In this document: positions 24,598 to 32,611 of the stretch, piece by piece
Layout of the letters: every line of letters begins with the position of its first letter
How positions within the stretch are numbered: the stretch's first letter is position 1
Origin: Streptomyces lomondensis
Lineage (GTDB): Bacteria; Actinomycetota; Actinomycetes; Streptomycetales; Streptomycetaceae
DNA: 64,000 nt
Assembly (NCBI RefSeq): GCF_014651035.1
Contig: NZ_BMWC01000004.1
Coordinates: 62,001-126,000 of the forward strand
Reading direction: 5' to 3'
Notes under the pieces: generated by a model
Database searches by the model: none
What the model was told of the DNA's origin: nothing
What the model saw: only the letters and a program-made list of their open reading frames with translations
Translations under genes and position numbers: made by a program

Positions 24598-27590
24598 GGC
24601 TCCACCGGCTCACGGTCACCGCCTTCGGGCCCTTCGGGGACACCCAGACCGTCGACTTCGACGAGCTGTCGGCCGCCGGGCTGTTCCTGCTGCACGGCCC
24701 GACCGGCGCGGGCAAGACCTCCGTCCTCGACGCCGTGTGCTACGCGCTGTACGGCTCGGTGCCGGGCGCCCGGCAGAGCGGCGGACAGGGCACGACCCTG
24801 CGCAGCGACCACGCCGCCCCCGCGACCCGCACCGAGGTCACCCTCGACCTCACCGTCGCCGGACGCCGGCTGGAGATCACCCGGCAGCCCCCCTGGGAGC
24901 GCCCCAAGAAGCGCGGAACCGGCACGACCCTGGACAAGGCGCAGACCTGGCTCCGCGAGCACGACGCGGCGGCCGGGGCCTGGAAGGACCTCAGCCGCTC
25001 CCACCAGGAGATCGGCGAGGAGATCACCCAGCTGCTCGGCATGAGCCGGGAGCAGTTCTGCCAGGTCGTGCTGCTGCCGCAGGGCGACTTCGCCCGGTTC
25101 CTGCGCGCCGACGCCGAGGCCCGCGGCAAGCTGCTCGGCCGCCTGTTCGACACCCGCCGCTTCGCCGACGTCGAGAAGCGCCTCGCCGAGCGCCGCCGCG
25201 CCACCGAGGCCGCAGTGCGGGACGGCGACGCCGAGCTGCTGGCCGACGCCCACCGCATGCAGCAGGCCGCGGGCGACGCCATGGAGCTGCCGGACCTCGC
25301 CCCGGGCGAACCGGGACTCGCCGAAACCGTGCTGGGCGCCGCCGCCGTCGCCCGCAGCACCGCCCGGGAACAGCTCACCGTCGCCGCGTGCACGCTCGCC
25401 GCCGCCGAGTCCGCGCAGGCCACCGCCGCCCGCGCCCTGGACGAGGCACGCGAACTCGCCCGGCTCCAGCACCGGTTCACTCAGGCCCGGGAACGGGCGG
25501 CGCGCCTGGAGGCGGGAGCCGAGGCGTACCGGGAGGCGCAGGCGCTCATGGAGCGGGCCCGCAAGGCCGAGGCAGTCGCGCCCGCCCTGGACCTGCGCGA
25601 GTCCGCCGACGCCGAACACCGGCGCACGGCCGCGGGCGAGGCACGCGCGCGTGCCCTGCTGCCCGAAAGCTTCGCCGACGCGGGCCCGGCCGGACTGGCC
25701 GCCGCCGCCCGCCGCGCCACCGAGGAACTGGGCGGGCTGGACTCGGCCCGCCGCGCCGAACGGCGCCTGGCCGAACTCCTCGACGAGCGCGTCGGCCTGG
25801 ACCGCCAGGAGCGCGCCGACGCGGACGTCCTGCACGAGGCGCAGGCCTGGCTCGACGGCTGGGAGGAGACGCGCACCGCGCTCCAGGCCCGGGTCGACTC
25901 CGCCCAGCAGGCCGCCTCCCTCGCCGAACAGCTCGCCGTACAACGCGAGCCCGCGCGGCAGCGGCTGCGGGCGGCCCGGCTGCGCGACCAGCTCGCCGAG
26001 GACACGGACGAGGCCGTCGACCGGGTCCGCACGGCGCAGGACCAGGCACTGCGGGCCAAGCAGCACTGGCTCGACCTCAAGGAACAGCGCCTGACCGGCA
26101 TCGCCGCCGAACTGGCGGCGCACCTCACCGACGGCGAGCCCTGCGCCGTCTGCGGTGCCACCGAGCATCCGGCCCCCGCCCGCAAGGTCGCCGGGCACGT
26201 CGACCGCGAGGCGGAGGAACAGGCCCTCGCCGCCTACCAGCGGGCCGACGAGGAGCGCGCCGAGCACGAGCGGCGCCTCGGCGTCGTACGGGAGGCGCTG
26301 GCCGCCGCCACCGCCGAGGCCGGGGACACCCCCACCGACCGGCTCGCCGTCGAGGCCGAGGAGCTGGAGGAGCGGTACGCGCACGCCCGCGGGGCCGGCG
26401 CCGAGCTGCACTCCGCGCAGGAGCGGCTGCGGCAGGCCGGGCACGAGCACGAACAGCGCGTCGCCGCCCGGCAGGAGGCCGCCGTGCGGACCGCCGCCCG
26501 GGTCGGCCACCGGGAACGGCTGGACCGCGAACGGGCCGTCCTGGAAGAGGAGCTGGACCGGGCGCGGGGCGCCCTGGACAGCGTCGCCGCGCGGGCCGCG
26601 CAGCTCCAGCGGCAGGCCGCGCTGCTCACCGACGCCGCCGACGCCGCCCGCGCCGCCGAGGACGCGGCGCAGCGGCTCAAGGACGCCGACGCCCGCCTCG
26701 CCGACGCCGCCTTCCGCGCCGGCTTCGACACCCCGCAGGCCGCGGCCGCCGCCCTCCTCGACGACGCCGCCCACCGCGAGCTGCAACGCCGGCTGGACGC
26801 CTGGCAGAGCGAGGAGGCCGCCGTACGCGCCGTCCTCGCCGAGGCCGACACCGCGACCGCCGCCCGGCAGCGGCCCGCCGACGTCGCCTCGGCGCAGCGG
26901 GCCGCCGACGACGCGGCCCGCCGCCTGCGCGACGCCGCCTCCGCCCACGACGCCGCCGGCCGGCGCTGCGCCGAACTCGACCGGCTGTCCGCCTGCGCGA
27001 CCGCCGCCGTGCGCCGGCTGGCGCCGCTGCGCGAGGAGTACGACCGGGTCGCCCGCCTGGCCGGGCTCACCGCCGGCACCTCGGCGGACAACGAACGCCG
27101 GATGCGCCTGGAGTCGTACGTACTGGCCGCCCGGCTGGAACAGGTCGCCGCCGCCGCGACCGTACGGCTGCGGCGCATGTCGTCCGGCCGCTACACCCTC
27201 GTCCACTCCGACGACCGCACCGGACGCGGCCGCAGCGGCCTCGGCCTGCACGTCGTAGACGCCTGGACGGGCCGCGAGCGGGACACGGCGACGCTGTCGG
27301 GCGGCGAGACGTTCTTCGCCTCCCTCGCCCTCGCCCTCGGCCTCGCGGACGTCGTCACGGACGAGGCGGGCGGGGTGCGGCTGGACACCCTCTTCATCGA
27401 CGAGGGCTTCGGCAGCCTCGACGACCAGACCCTCGACGAGGTCCTCGACGTCCTCGACTCCCTGCGCGAACGGGACCGCAGCGTCGGCATCGTCAGCCAC
27501 GTGCCCGACCTGCGGCGGCGGATCCACGCCCAGCTGGAGGTCGTCAAGGGCAGGTCGGGGTCGGCGCTGCGGCAGCGGGGCACCGGCTGA
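24594..27590 (+). CDS. sbcC: Nuclease SbcCD subunit C (SMC-like ATPase)
   Basis: A 998-aa Rad50-type ATPase partner of SbcD. Walker A GPTGAGKTS is near residue 34. Long Ala/Arg/Glu-rich coiled coils flank a zinc hook, GEPCAVCGATEHP near residue 515, whose CxxC pair joins two molecules. The C-terminal lobe has the signature TLSGGETFFASLALALGLAD and Walker B LDTLFIDEGFGSLD, with D-loop after it. GTG 24594 overlaps the sbcD stop (GTGA). The highly biased codons keep an antisense frame open for over 4 kb across this gene; that frame is not a gene. Confidence 0.93.
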   Translation: MRLHRLTVTAFGPFGDTQTVDFDELSAAGLFLLHGPTGAGKTSVLDAVCYALYGSVPGARQSGGQGTTLRSDHAAPATRTEVTLDLTVAGRRLEITRQPPWERPKKRGTGTTLDKAQTWLREHDAAAGAWKDLSRSHQEIGEEITQLLGMSREQFCQVVLLPQGDFARFLRADAEARGKLLGRLFDTRRFADVEKRLAERRRATEAAVRDGDAELLADAHRMQQAAGDAMELPDLAPGEPGLAETVLGAAAVARSTAREQLTVAACTLAAAESAQATAARALDEARELARLQHRFTQARERAARLEAGAEAYREAQALMERARKAEAVAPALDLRESADAEHRRTAAGEARARALLPESFADAGPAGLAAAARRATEELGGLDSARRAERRLAELLDERVGLDRQERADADVLHEAQAWLDGWEETRTALQARVDSAQQAASLAEQLAVQREPARQRLRAARLRDQLAEDTDEAVDRVRTAQDQALRAKQHWLDLKEQRLTGIAAELAAHLTDGEPCAVCGATEHPAPARKVAGHVDREAEEQALAAYQRADEERAEHERRLGVVREALAAATAEAGDTPTDRLAVEAEELEERYAHARGAGAELHSAQERLRQAGHEHEQRVAARQEAAVRTAARVGHRERLDRERAVLEEELDRARGALDSVAARAAQLQRQAALLTDAADAARAAEDAAQRLKDADARLADAAFRAGFDTPQAAAAALLDDAAHRELQRRLDAWQSEEAAVRAVLAEADTATAARQRPADVASAQRAADDAARRLRDAASAHDAAGRRCAELDRLSACATAAVRRLAPLREEYDRVARLAGLTAGTSADNERRMRLESYVLAARLEQVAAAATVRLRRMSSGRYTLVHSDDRTGRGRSGLGLHVVDAWTGRERDTATLSGGETFFASLALALGLADVVTDEAGGVRLDTLFIDEGFGSLDDQTLDEVLDVLDSLRERDRSVGIVSHVPDLRRRIHAQLEVVKGRSGSALRQRGTG

Positions 27591-27643
27591 CGGCCTGAAC
27601 CCCCGATTTTTTGCCGCGAGTTGACCCTGTAGGTTCTTGCGCC

Positions 27644-28162
27644 ATGGTGCGATACGCGGAGCCGGGCGTCGTGGAGTGGGTGGAGTCGGGCGGTGGGCCG
27701 CTGATAGCGGTACCCGAGACCGTCCTGCCGTTCTGGGCGGGCGCCGACGGCGAGGAGACGGCGTCGGACTACGACCGGGCCTGCGAGGTGGACGGACACG
27801 TCGGACTCCTCCCGGTCGGCGACTGCACGGCGCTGGTTCTGGGTGACGAGCCTGCCTCGACGGCCTATCTGCCCGACCGTGCGATGTTCGTCCGGTGGTG
27901 CGCGGGCAACTCCGAGGACGAGTTGCTGGCGAGCGTGCCACTGGCTGTCGACACGGCGGAGTGGGAGCCGGAGGTTCACTGGGAGGTGCCCGGATCCGTG
28001 CTTCTCTTTGACGCGGCGTGGCCCGGGTCGGGCCCTTCGGGGAGCGAGGGTGTCCGGGTGGTCCTGGAGCCCGGGCGCTACGAGGTGCGGGCGGCTCGGG
28101 TTCAGCCGGGGCCTGAGACCTGGCTGGGTCTGGTGCAGCTTCGGCTGCTGGCGCCCAGATGA
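27644..28162 (+). CDS. Immunity protein 21 (Imm21)-like protein
   Basis: A 172-aa protein that resembles the Imm21 family as I recall it: WVESGGGPLIAVPETVLPFWAG at the start, SDYDRACEVDGHVGLLPVGD, ALVLGDEPASTAYLP, and FVRWCAGNSEDELLASV. Family members are predicted immunity proteins for polymorphic or contact-dependent toxins. No toxin or secretion gene is adjacent, so this looks like an orphan immunity gene. ATG 27644 follows TAGGTT (27630-27635) and is probably leaderless; the frame is open to 27611. Codon use is slightly less biased than in sbcC. Confidence 0.72.
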   Translation: MVRYAEPGVVEWVESGGGPLIAVPETVLPFWAGADGEETASDYDRACEVDGHVGLLPVGDCTALVLGDEPASTAYLPDRAMFVRWCAGNSEDELLASVPLAVDTAEWEPEVHWEVPGSVLLFDAAWPGSGPSGSEGVRVVLEPGRYEVRAARVQPGPETWLGLVQLRLLAPR

Positions 28163-28187
28163 CCTTGGGCCGACGGCTGTTCGGCCT

Positions 28188-28230
28188 GTGCGGGCTTTTT
28201 GTGGCTGGTCGCGCAGTTCCCCGCGCCCCT
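28188..28230 (-). repeat. Dispersed 3' element, copy B
   Basis: The minus strand reads AGGGGCGCGGGGAACTGCGC GACCAGCCACAAAAAGCCCG, matching copies A and C. It lies in the 112-base gap between the Imm21-like and SDR genes and, unlike the other copies, does not touch a stop codon. Confidence 0.85.
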
Positions 28231-28274
28231 GAAGGGCGATATTCGCGTGCGTCGCTCAAGAAGCCCGGGCCACC

Positions 28275-29117
28275 ATGATCCGTATGCCTCGACTTCCCCA
28301 CCCCACCCCCGAAGAACTGCGCCGCGACCCCCTGCCCCTGCGCGGCCGGACGGCCCTTGTCACCGGTGCCAGCCGGCGCGCCGGTATCGGCCATGCCGTG
28401 GCCCGGCGGCTCGCCGCCTACGGGGCGAGCGTCTACCTGCACCACCACGTGCCGCACGACGCCGACCAGCCGTGGGGTGCCGACCGCCCCGAGGACGTCC
28501 TCGCCTCGGTGCGCGACGCAGTCTGCGCCCCCGAGGCCCGGGTCGTGGCCGGACCCGGCGACCTGGCCGATCCGGCCGTGCCCGCCGAGCTCGTCGCCCG
28601 GGCCGCCGACGCGCTCGGCGGACGCCTCGACATCCTCGTCGCCAACCACGCGCAGAGCGGATTCGACGGCGCCCTCGACGACATCGACGCCACGATGCTC
28701 GACCGGCACTGGGCAGTCGACACCCGGTCGGTCCTGCTGCTGATCCAGGCCCACGCCCGGCTGCGGCCCCCCGGCCCCGGGGGGCGCGTCGTGATGATGA
28801 CCTCCGGGCAGGACATCGCGAGCGGCATGCCCGGCGAGATCGCCTACGCCCTCCAGAAAGGCGCCCTCGCCTCGATCACCCGCTCCCTGTCGGCCACACT
28901 CGCCGAGCAGGGGATCACGGTGAACACCGTCAACCCCGGCCCCGTCGACACGGACTACCTGAGCGGCGCGGACTACGAGGCCGTCGCCGCACGCTTCCCC
29001 TCCGGCCGATGGGGCATGCCCGACGACCCGGCCCGCCTCATCGCCTGGCTGGCGACCGACGAGGCGGGCTGGATCACCGGCGAGGTCATCAACTCCGAGG
29101 GCGGCTTCCGGCGCTGA
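28275..29117 (+). CDS. Short-chain dehydrogenase/reductase
   Basis: A 280-aa classical SDR oxidoreductase. It has the cofactor motif TGASRRAGIGHAVA (near residues 36-49), NHA in place of NNAG (about 122), a catalytic serine in MMTSGQ, YALQK as the YxxxK motif, and the NPGPVDTDYL loop. The fold is closest to FabG-like 3-ketoacyl reductases. The Thr-Gly-Ala-Ser-Arg-Arg loop suggests NADPH rather than NADH. Substrate unknown. Start ATG 28275 or ATG 28284; neither has a clear binding site. The stop abuts the stop of the convergent DUF885 gene with no gap. Confidence 0.85.
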   Translation: MIRMPRLPHPTPEELRRDPLPLRGRTALVTGASRRAGIGHAVARRLAAYGASVYLHHHVPHDADQPWGADRPEDVLASVRDAVCAPEARVVAGPGDLADPAVPAELVARAADALGGRLDILVANHAQSGFDGALDDIDATMLDRHWAVDTRSVLLLIQAHARLRPPGPGGRVVMMTSGQDIASGMPGEIAYALQKGALASITRSLSATLAEQGITVNTVNPGPVDTDYLSGADYEAVAARFPSGRWGMPDDPARLIAWLATDEAGWITGEVINSEGGFRR

Positions 29118-30809
29118 TCACAGGGCGGACAGCTCGTCCACCAGGTCGTCCAGACCCAGGGACCCCTGCGACAGCGCCGCCATGTGCCACGCCTTCGGGT
29201 CGAAGGCCTCCCCGTGCCGGGCGCGGGCGTTCTCGCGGCCCAGCAGCCAGGCCCGCTCGCCGAGCTTGTAGCCGATGGCCTGGCCCGGCATCGACAGGTA
29301 GCGGGTCAGCTCGCTCTCCACGAAGTCCGCCGGCCGGCTGCTGTGCGAGCCGAAGAACTCCTGCGCAAGCGCGGGCGTCCACCGCTCGCCGGGGTGGAAC
29401 GGCGAGTCGTCCGGGATCGTCAGCTCCAGGTGCATGCCGATGTCGATGATGACGCGCACGGCCCGCATCATCTGCGCGTCCAGGTAGCCGAGCCGGCGCT
29501 CCGGGTCCGTCAGGAAGCCCAGCTCGTCCATCAGCCGCTCCGCGTACAGGGCCCAGCCCTCGGCGTTGGCGCTCACCATGCCGACGCTCGCCTGGTAGCG
29601 GGAGAGGTCCTTCGCCACGTGCTTCCACTGGGCCAGCTGGAGGTGGTGGCCGGGCACGCCCTCGTGGTACCAGGTCGACACCAGGTCGTAGACCGGGAAG
29701 CGGGTCTCGCCCATGGTCGGCAGCCAGGTGCAGCCGGGGCGGGAGAAGTCGTCCGACGGCGGCGTGTAGTAGGGGGCCGCCGCGCTGCCCGGAGGCGCGA
29801 TCCGCGACTCCACCCGGCGCACCCGCTCGGCCAGGTCGAAGTGGGTGCCGTCGAGCGCGTCCATCGCCTCGTCCATCAGGGCCTGGAGCCAGTCGCGGAC
29901 CTCGTCGACGCCCTCGATGTGCGTGCCCTGCTCGTCGAGGTGGGCCAGCGCCACCCACGGCGTGGCCGCACCCGGCAGGATCTTCTCGGCCTCGGTCCTC
30001 ATCTCGCCGAGCAGGCGGTGGTACTCGGACCAGCCGTACGCGTACGCCTCGTCCAGGTCGAGATCCGTGCCGTTGAAGTACCGCACCCAGCGCGCGTACC
30101 GCTCCCGGCCCACCACGTCCGGCGCGCCCTCGATCGTCGGCGCGTACACGTCCCGCATCCAGTCGCGCAGCCGTACGACGGCCTCGGAGGCCGAGCGGGC
30201 CGCCGCGTCCAGGTCGGACCGCAGGGCCTCGGGGCCGGCCGCCGCGAAGATCTCGAACCAGCCGCGTCCCTCGCCGTCCGCGTCGGCCCACTCGCCGAGC
30301 TGCTCCACGAACGTGGCCGTGGCGCGCGGTCCGCCGTACAGCTTCCGCTCCAGGCCGAGCGCCAGGGACTCCCGGTAGCCCTCCAGGGCGGCCGGGACCG
30401 CGCGCAGCCGCTCGGCGATCGCCGTCCAGTCCTCCTCCGTCTGCGCCGGCGTCACCGTGAACACCTGCCGCACCGAGTGGGCGATGGAGCTCAGGTTGCT
30501 GACGGAACGCAGGGCCTCGTCGGCCTCGTGCACGGCGAGTTCGGCGGTGAGCCGCTCGCGCAGCAGCCGCCCGCACCGGCGTTCGACGTCACTGTCCGCG
30601 CCGGGCTGCCGCTCGGCCTCGTCCAGCCGGGCCAGCGTCCGGCGAGCCAGCTCCGCGAACGCCTCCTGGCCCGCGGGGGAGGTGTCGGGCAACCTGCTCG
30701 AACTCTCCTTCACGCCGAGGAACGTGCCGGTGATCGGGTCGAGGGAGACGAGCTCGTCGACGTAGGCGTCGGCGACCTCACGGGGCAGCGGGCTCTTGAT
30801 CTCAGACAT
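29118..30809 (-). CDS. DUF885-family putative zinc hydrolase
   Basis: A 563-aa cytoplasmic protein of the DUF885 family, thought to be metallopeptidase-like. It contains WYHEGVPGHHLQLAQW (near residues 373-388), resembling a metal-binding HExxxxH-type helix, and NAEGWALYAERLMDELG about 25 residues later, supplying a candidate third ligand Glu. No signal peptide is visible. ATG 30809 is chosen with AGGA eight bases upstream; the frame remains open far beyond, into the Lrp gene. Substrate is unknown. Same strand as, and 32 bases after, the Lrp-type gene, so possibly one transcript. Confidence 0.82.
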   Translation of the reverse strand: MSEIKSPLPREVADAYVDELVSLDPITGTFLGVKESSSRLPDTSPAGQEAFAELARRTLARLDEAERQPGADSDVERRCGRLLRERLTAELAVHEADEALRSVSNLSSIAHSVRQVFTVTPAQTEEDWTAIAERLRAVPAALEGYRESLALGLERKLYGGPRATATFVEQLGEWADADGEGRGWFEIFAAAGPEALRSDLDAAARSASEAVVRLRDWMRDVYAPTIEGAPDVVGRERYARWVRYFNGTDLDLDEAYAYGWSEYHRLLGEMRTEAEKILPGAATPWVALAHLDEQGTHIEGVDEVRDWLQALMDEAMDALDGTHFDLAERVRRVESRIAPPGSAAAPYYTPPSDDFSRPGCTWLPTMGETRFPVYDLVSTWYHEGVPGHHLQLAQWKHVAKDLSRYQASVGMVSANAEGWALYAERLMDELGFLTDPERRLGYLDAQMMRAVRVIIDIGMHLELTIPDDSPFHPGERWTPALAQEFFGSHSSRPADFVESELTRYLSMPGQAIGYKLGERAWLLGRENARARHGEAFDPKAWHMAALSQGSLGLDDLVDELSAL

Positions 30810-30841
30810 GCGGTCCATCCTGGTACGACGGGAAGCGCACG

Positions 30842-31333
30842 TCACGCGGATTGAGCCGAGGGCGAAGGAGGCAGCAGCGGCCCGCACTCCCACTGCTGGA
30901 AGATCAGCCGGGTCTCCACCCGGGCCACCTCCCGGCGCGCGGTGAACTCGTCCAGCACGAGCCGCTGGAGGTCGGCCATGTCGGCGACCGCGACATGGAC
31001 GAGGTAGTCGTCCGGCCCGGTGAGGTGGAAGACGGTCCGCGACTCCGGCAGCGCCCTGATCCGCTCCACGAACGGCCCCACCAGCTCCCGCCGGTGCGGT
31101 CTGACCTGCACCGACAGCAGTGCCTCCAGGCCGCGCCCCAGCTTGGCGGGATCCAGCTCCAGCCGGTGCCCGAGGATCACGCCGCAGCGGCGCAGCCGGG
31201 CCACCCGGTCCAGGCAGGTCGACGGCGCCACCCCGACCTGGGCGGCGAGATCCCGGTACGTCGTCCGGGCGTCGTTCTGCAACAGCCGCAGCAGGTGGAG
31301 ATCCACCGGGTCCAGTACGACAGATTCGGCCAT
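30842..31333 (-). CDS. Lrp/AsnC-family transcriptional regulator
   Basis: A 163-aa regulator. Residues about 8-60 form the AsnC helix-turn-helix (DLHLLRLLQNDARTTYRDLAAQVGVAPSTCLDRVARL), and residues about 70-145 the ligand-binding RAM domain (VFHLTGPDDYLVHVAVADMADLQRLVLDEF). It is divergent from a PLP-dependent trans-sulfuration enzyme across a 59-base gap with strong nested inverted repeats, so control of that gene in response to an amino acid such as methionine or cysteine is likely. Start ATG 31333. Confidence 0.9.
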   Translation of the reverse strand: MAESVVLDPVDLHLLRLLQNDARTTYRDLAAQVGVAPSTCLDRVARLRRCGVILGHRLELDPAKLGRGLEALLSVQVRPHRRELVGPFVERIRALPESRTVFHLTGPDDYLVHVAVADMADLQRLVLDEFTARREVARVETRLIFQQWECGPLLPPSPSAQSA

Positions 31334-31336
31334 CGG

Positions 31337-31376
31337 CCGAACGTAGCACGGCGTCCGTGCCCACAGACCCGTTCGG
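31337..31376. promoter_or_regulatory. Nested inverted repeats, likely Lrp-type operator
   Basis: Outer arms CCGAACG (31337-31343) and CGTTCGG (31370-31376) flank inner arms GCACGG (31346-31351) and CCGTGC (31355-31360). Both are perfect. They occupy nearly the whole gap between the divergent regulator and enzyme genes. Confidence 0.6.
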
Positions 31377-31392
31377 TGTTCACCCTTTCGTC

Positions 31393-32607
31393 ATGGACAC
31401 AGCGAGCCTGGGCGCCCACGACGACGTACGCACCCCACCGCGAGCACTCGCCACCGAGGCCGTGCACGCCGGGCGGGACGACCTCGCCCGGCAGGGCCTG
31501 CACGCCCCGCCGATCGACCTGTCCACCACCTACCCGTCGTACGACAGCCGCGGCGAGGCGGCCCGGATCGACGCGTTCGCCGCCACCGGCGCGGAGCCGG
31601 ACGGCCCGCCCGTGTACGGCCGGCTGGGCAATCCGACCGTCGCCCGCTTCGAGACCGCGCTCGCCCGCCTGGAGGGCACCGAGGCGGCGGTCGCGTTCGC
31701 CAGCGGCATGGCGGCGCTGAGCGCCGTCCTCCTCGTACGGGGCTCGATGGGCCTGCGCCACGTCGTCGCCGTACGCCCCCTCTACGGCTGTAGCGACCAT
31801 CTGCTGACCGCCGGGCTGCTGGGCTCGGAGGTGACCTGGACCGATCCGGCCGGCGTCGCCGACGCGCTGCGCCCGGACACCGGCCTGGTCCTGGTGGAGT
31901 CCCCGGCCAACCCCACCCTCGCCGAGGTCGACCTGCGGGCCGTCGCGCACGCCTGCGGCTCGGTGCCGCTGCTGGTGGACAACACCTTCGCCACGCCGGT
32001 CCTCCAGCGCCCCGCCGAACAGGGCGCGCGGCTGGTGCTGCACAGCGCCACCAAGTACCTCGGCGGGCACGGGGACGTGCTGGCGGGCGTGGTCGCCTGC
32101 GACGAGGAGTTCGCGGGCCGACTGCGGCAGATGCGCTTCGCCACGGGCGGCGTCCTGCACCCGCTGGCGGGCTATCTGCTGCTGCGCGGCCTGTCCACCC
32201 TCCCCGTGCGGGTACGGGCCGCCTCCGCCACCGCCGCCGAACTCGCCCACCGCCTCGCCGCCGACCCGCGCGTCGCCCGGGTCCACTACCCGCGCATCGG
32301 CGGCGCCATGGTCTCCTTCGAGGTGCACGGCGATCCGCACGAGGTCATCGCCGGAGTACGCCTGATCACCCCGGCGGTGAGCCTCGGCAGCGTCGACACC
32401 CTCATCCAGCACCCCGCCTCCATCAGCCACCGCATCGTGGACGCGGAGGACCGCAGGGGGGCGGGGGTGAGCGACCGTTTGCTGCGCATGTCCGTGGGCC
32501 TGGAGGACGTAGAGGACCTGTGGTCAGATCTCGACCAGGCGCTTACTCAGGGGCGCGGGGAACTGCGCGAACAACCACAACGCACCCGCACCCGCCAACG
32601 GTCATGA
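31393..32607 (+). CDS. PLP-dependent trans-sulfuration enzyme (methionine gamma-lyase type)
   Basis: A 404-aa Cys/Met metabolism enzyme (cystathionine synthase/lyase, methionine gamma-lyase group). Features are the early TTYPSYDS, YGRLGNPTVARFE (near 75), FASGMAALSAVLL (near 100), VESPANPTLAEVD, and the PLP lysine in LHSATKYLGGHGD (near 219). The motifs do not separate the reactions within the family; the Lrp regulator next door suggests amino acid breakdown. The last 19 residues (QGRGELREQPQRTRTRQRS) are encoded by a dispersed repeat element: where two other genes have TAG, this gene has CAG, so translation runs into the repeat. Start ATG 31393. Confidence 0.88.
   Translation: MDTASLGAHDDVRTPPRALATEAVHAGRDDLARQGLHAPPIDLSTTYPSYDSRGEAARIDAFAATGAEPDGPPVYGRLGNPTVARFETALARLEGTEAAVAFASGMAALSAVLLVRGSMGLRHVVAVRPLYGCSDHLLTAGLLGSEVTWTDPAGVADALRPDTGLVLVESPANPTLAEVDLRAVAHACGSVPLLVDNTFATPVLQRPAEQGARLVLHSATKYLGGHGDVLAGVVACDEEFAGRLRQMRFATGGVLHPLAGYLLLRGLSTLPVRVRAASATAAELAHRLAADPRVARVHYPRIGGAMVSFEVHGDPHEVIAGVRLITPAVSLGSVDTLIQHPASISHRIVDAEDRRGAGVSDRLLRMSVGLEDVEDLWSDLDQALTQGRGELREQPQRTRTRQRS
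32549..32596 (+). repeat. Dispersed 3' element, copy C, inside a coding end
   Basis: AGGGGCGCGGGGAACTGCGC GAACAACCACAACGCACCCG CACCCGCC matches copy A with a few changes. It encodes the C-terminal tail of the PLP enzyme because the base before it is C, making CAG in place of TAG. Confidence 0.9.
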
Positions 32608-32611
32608 CCTC

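Noticed and set aside
24135..28754. Antisense ORF of about 1,540 codons opposite sbcD/sbcC
   Set aside because: A mirror of high-GC codon bias; the sense strand encodes intact SbcCD.
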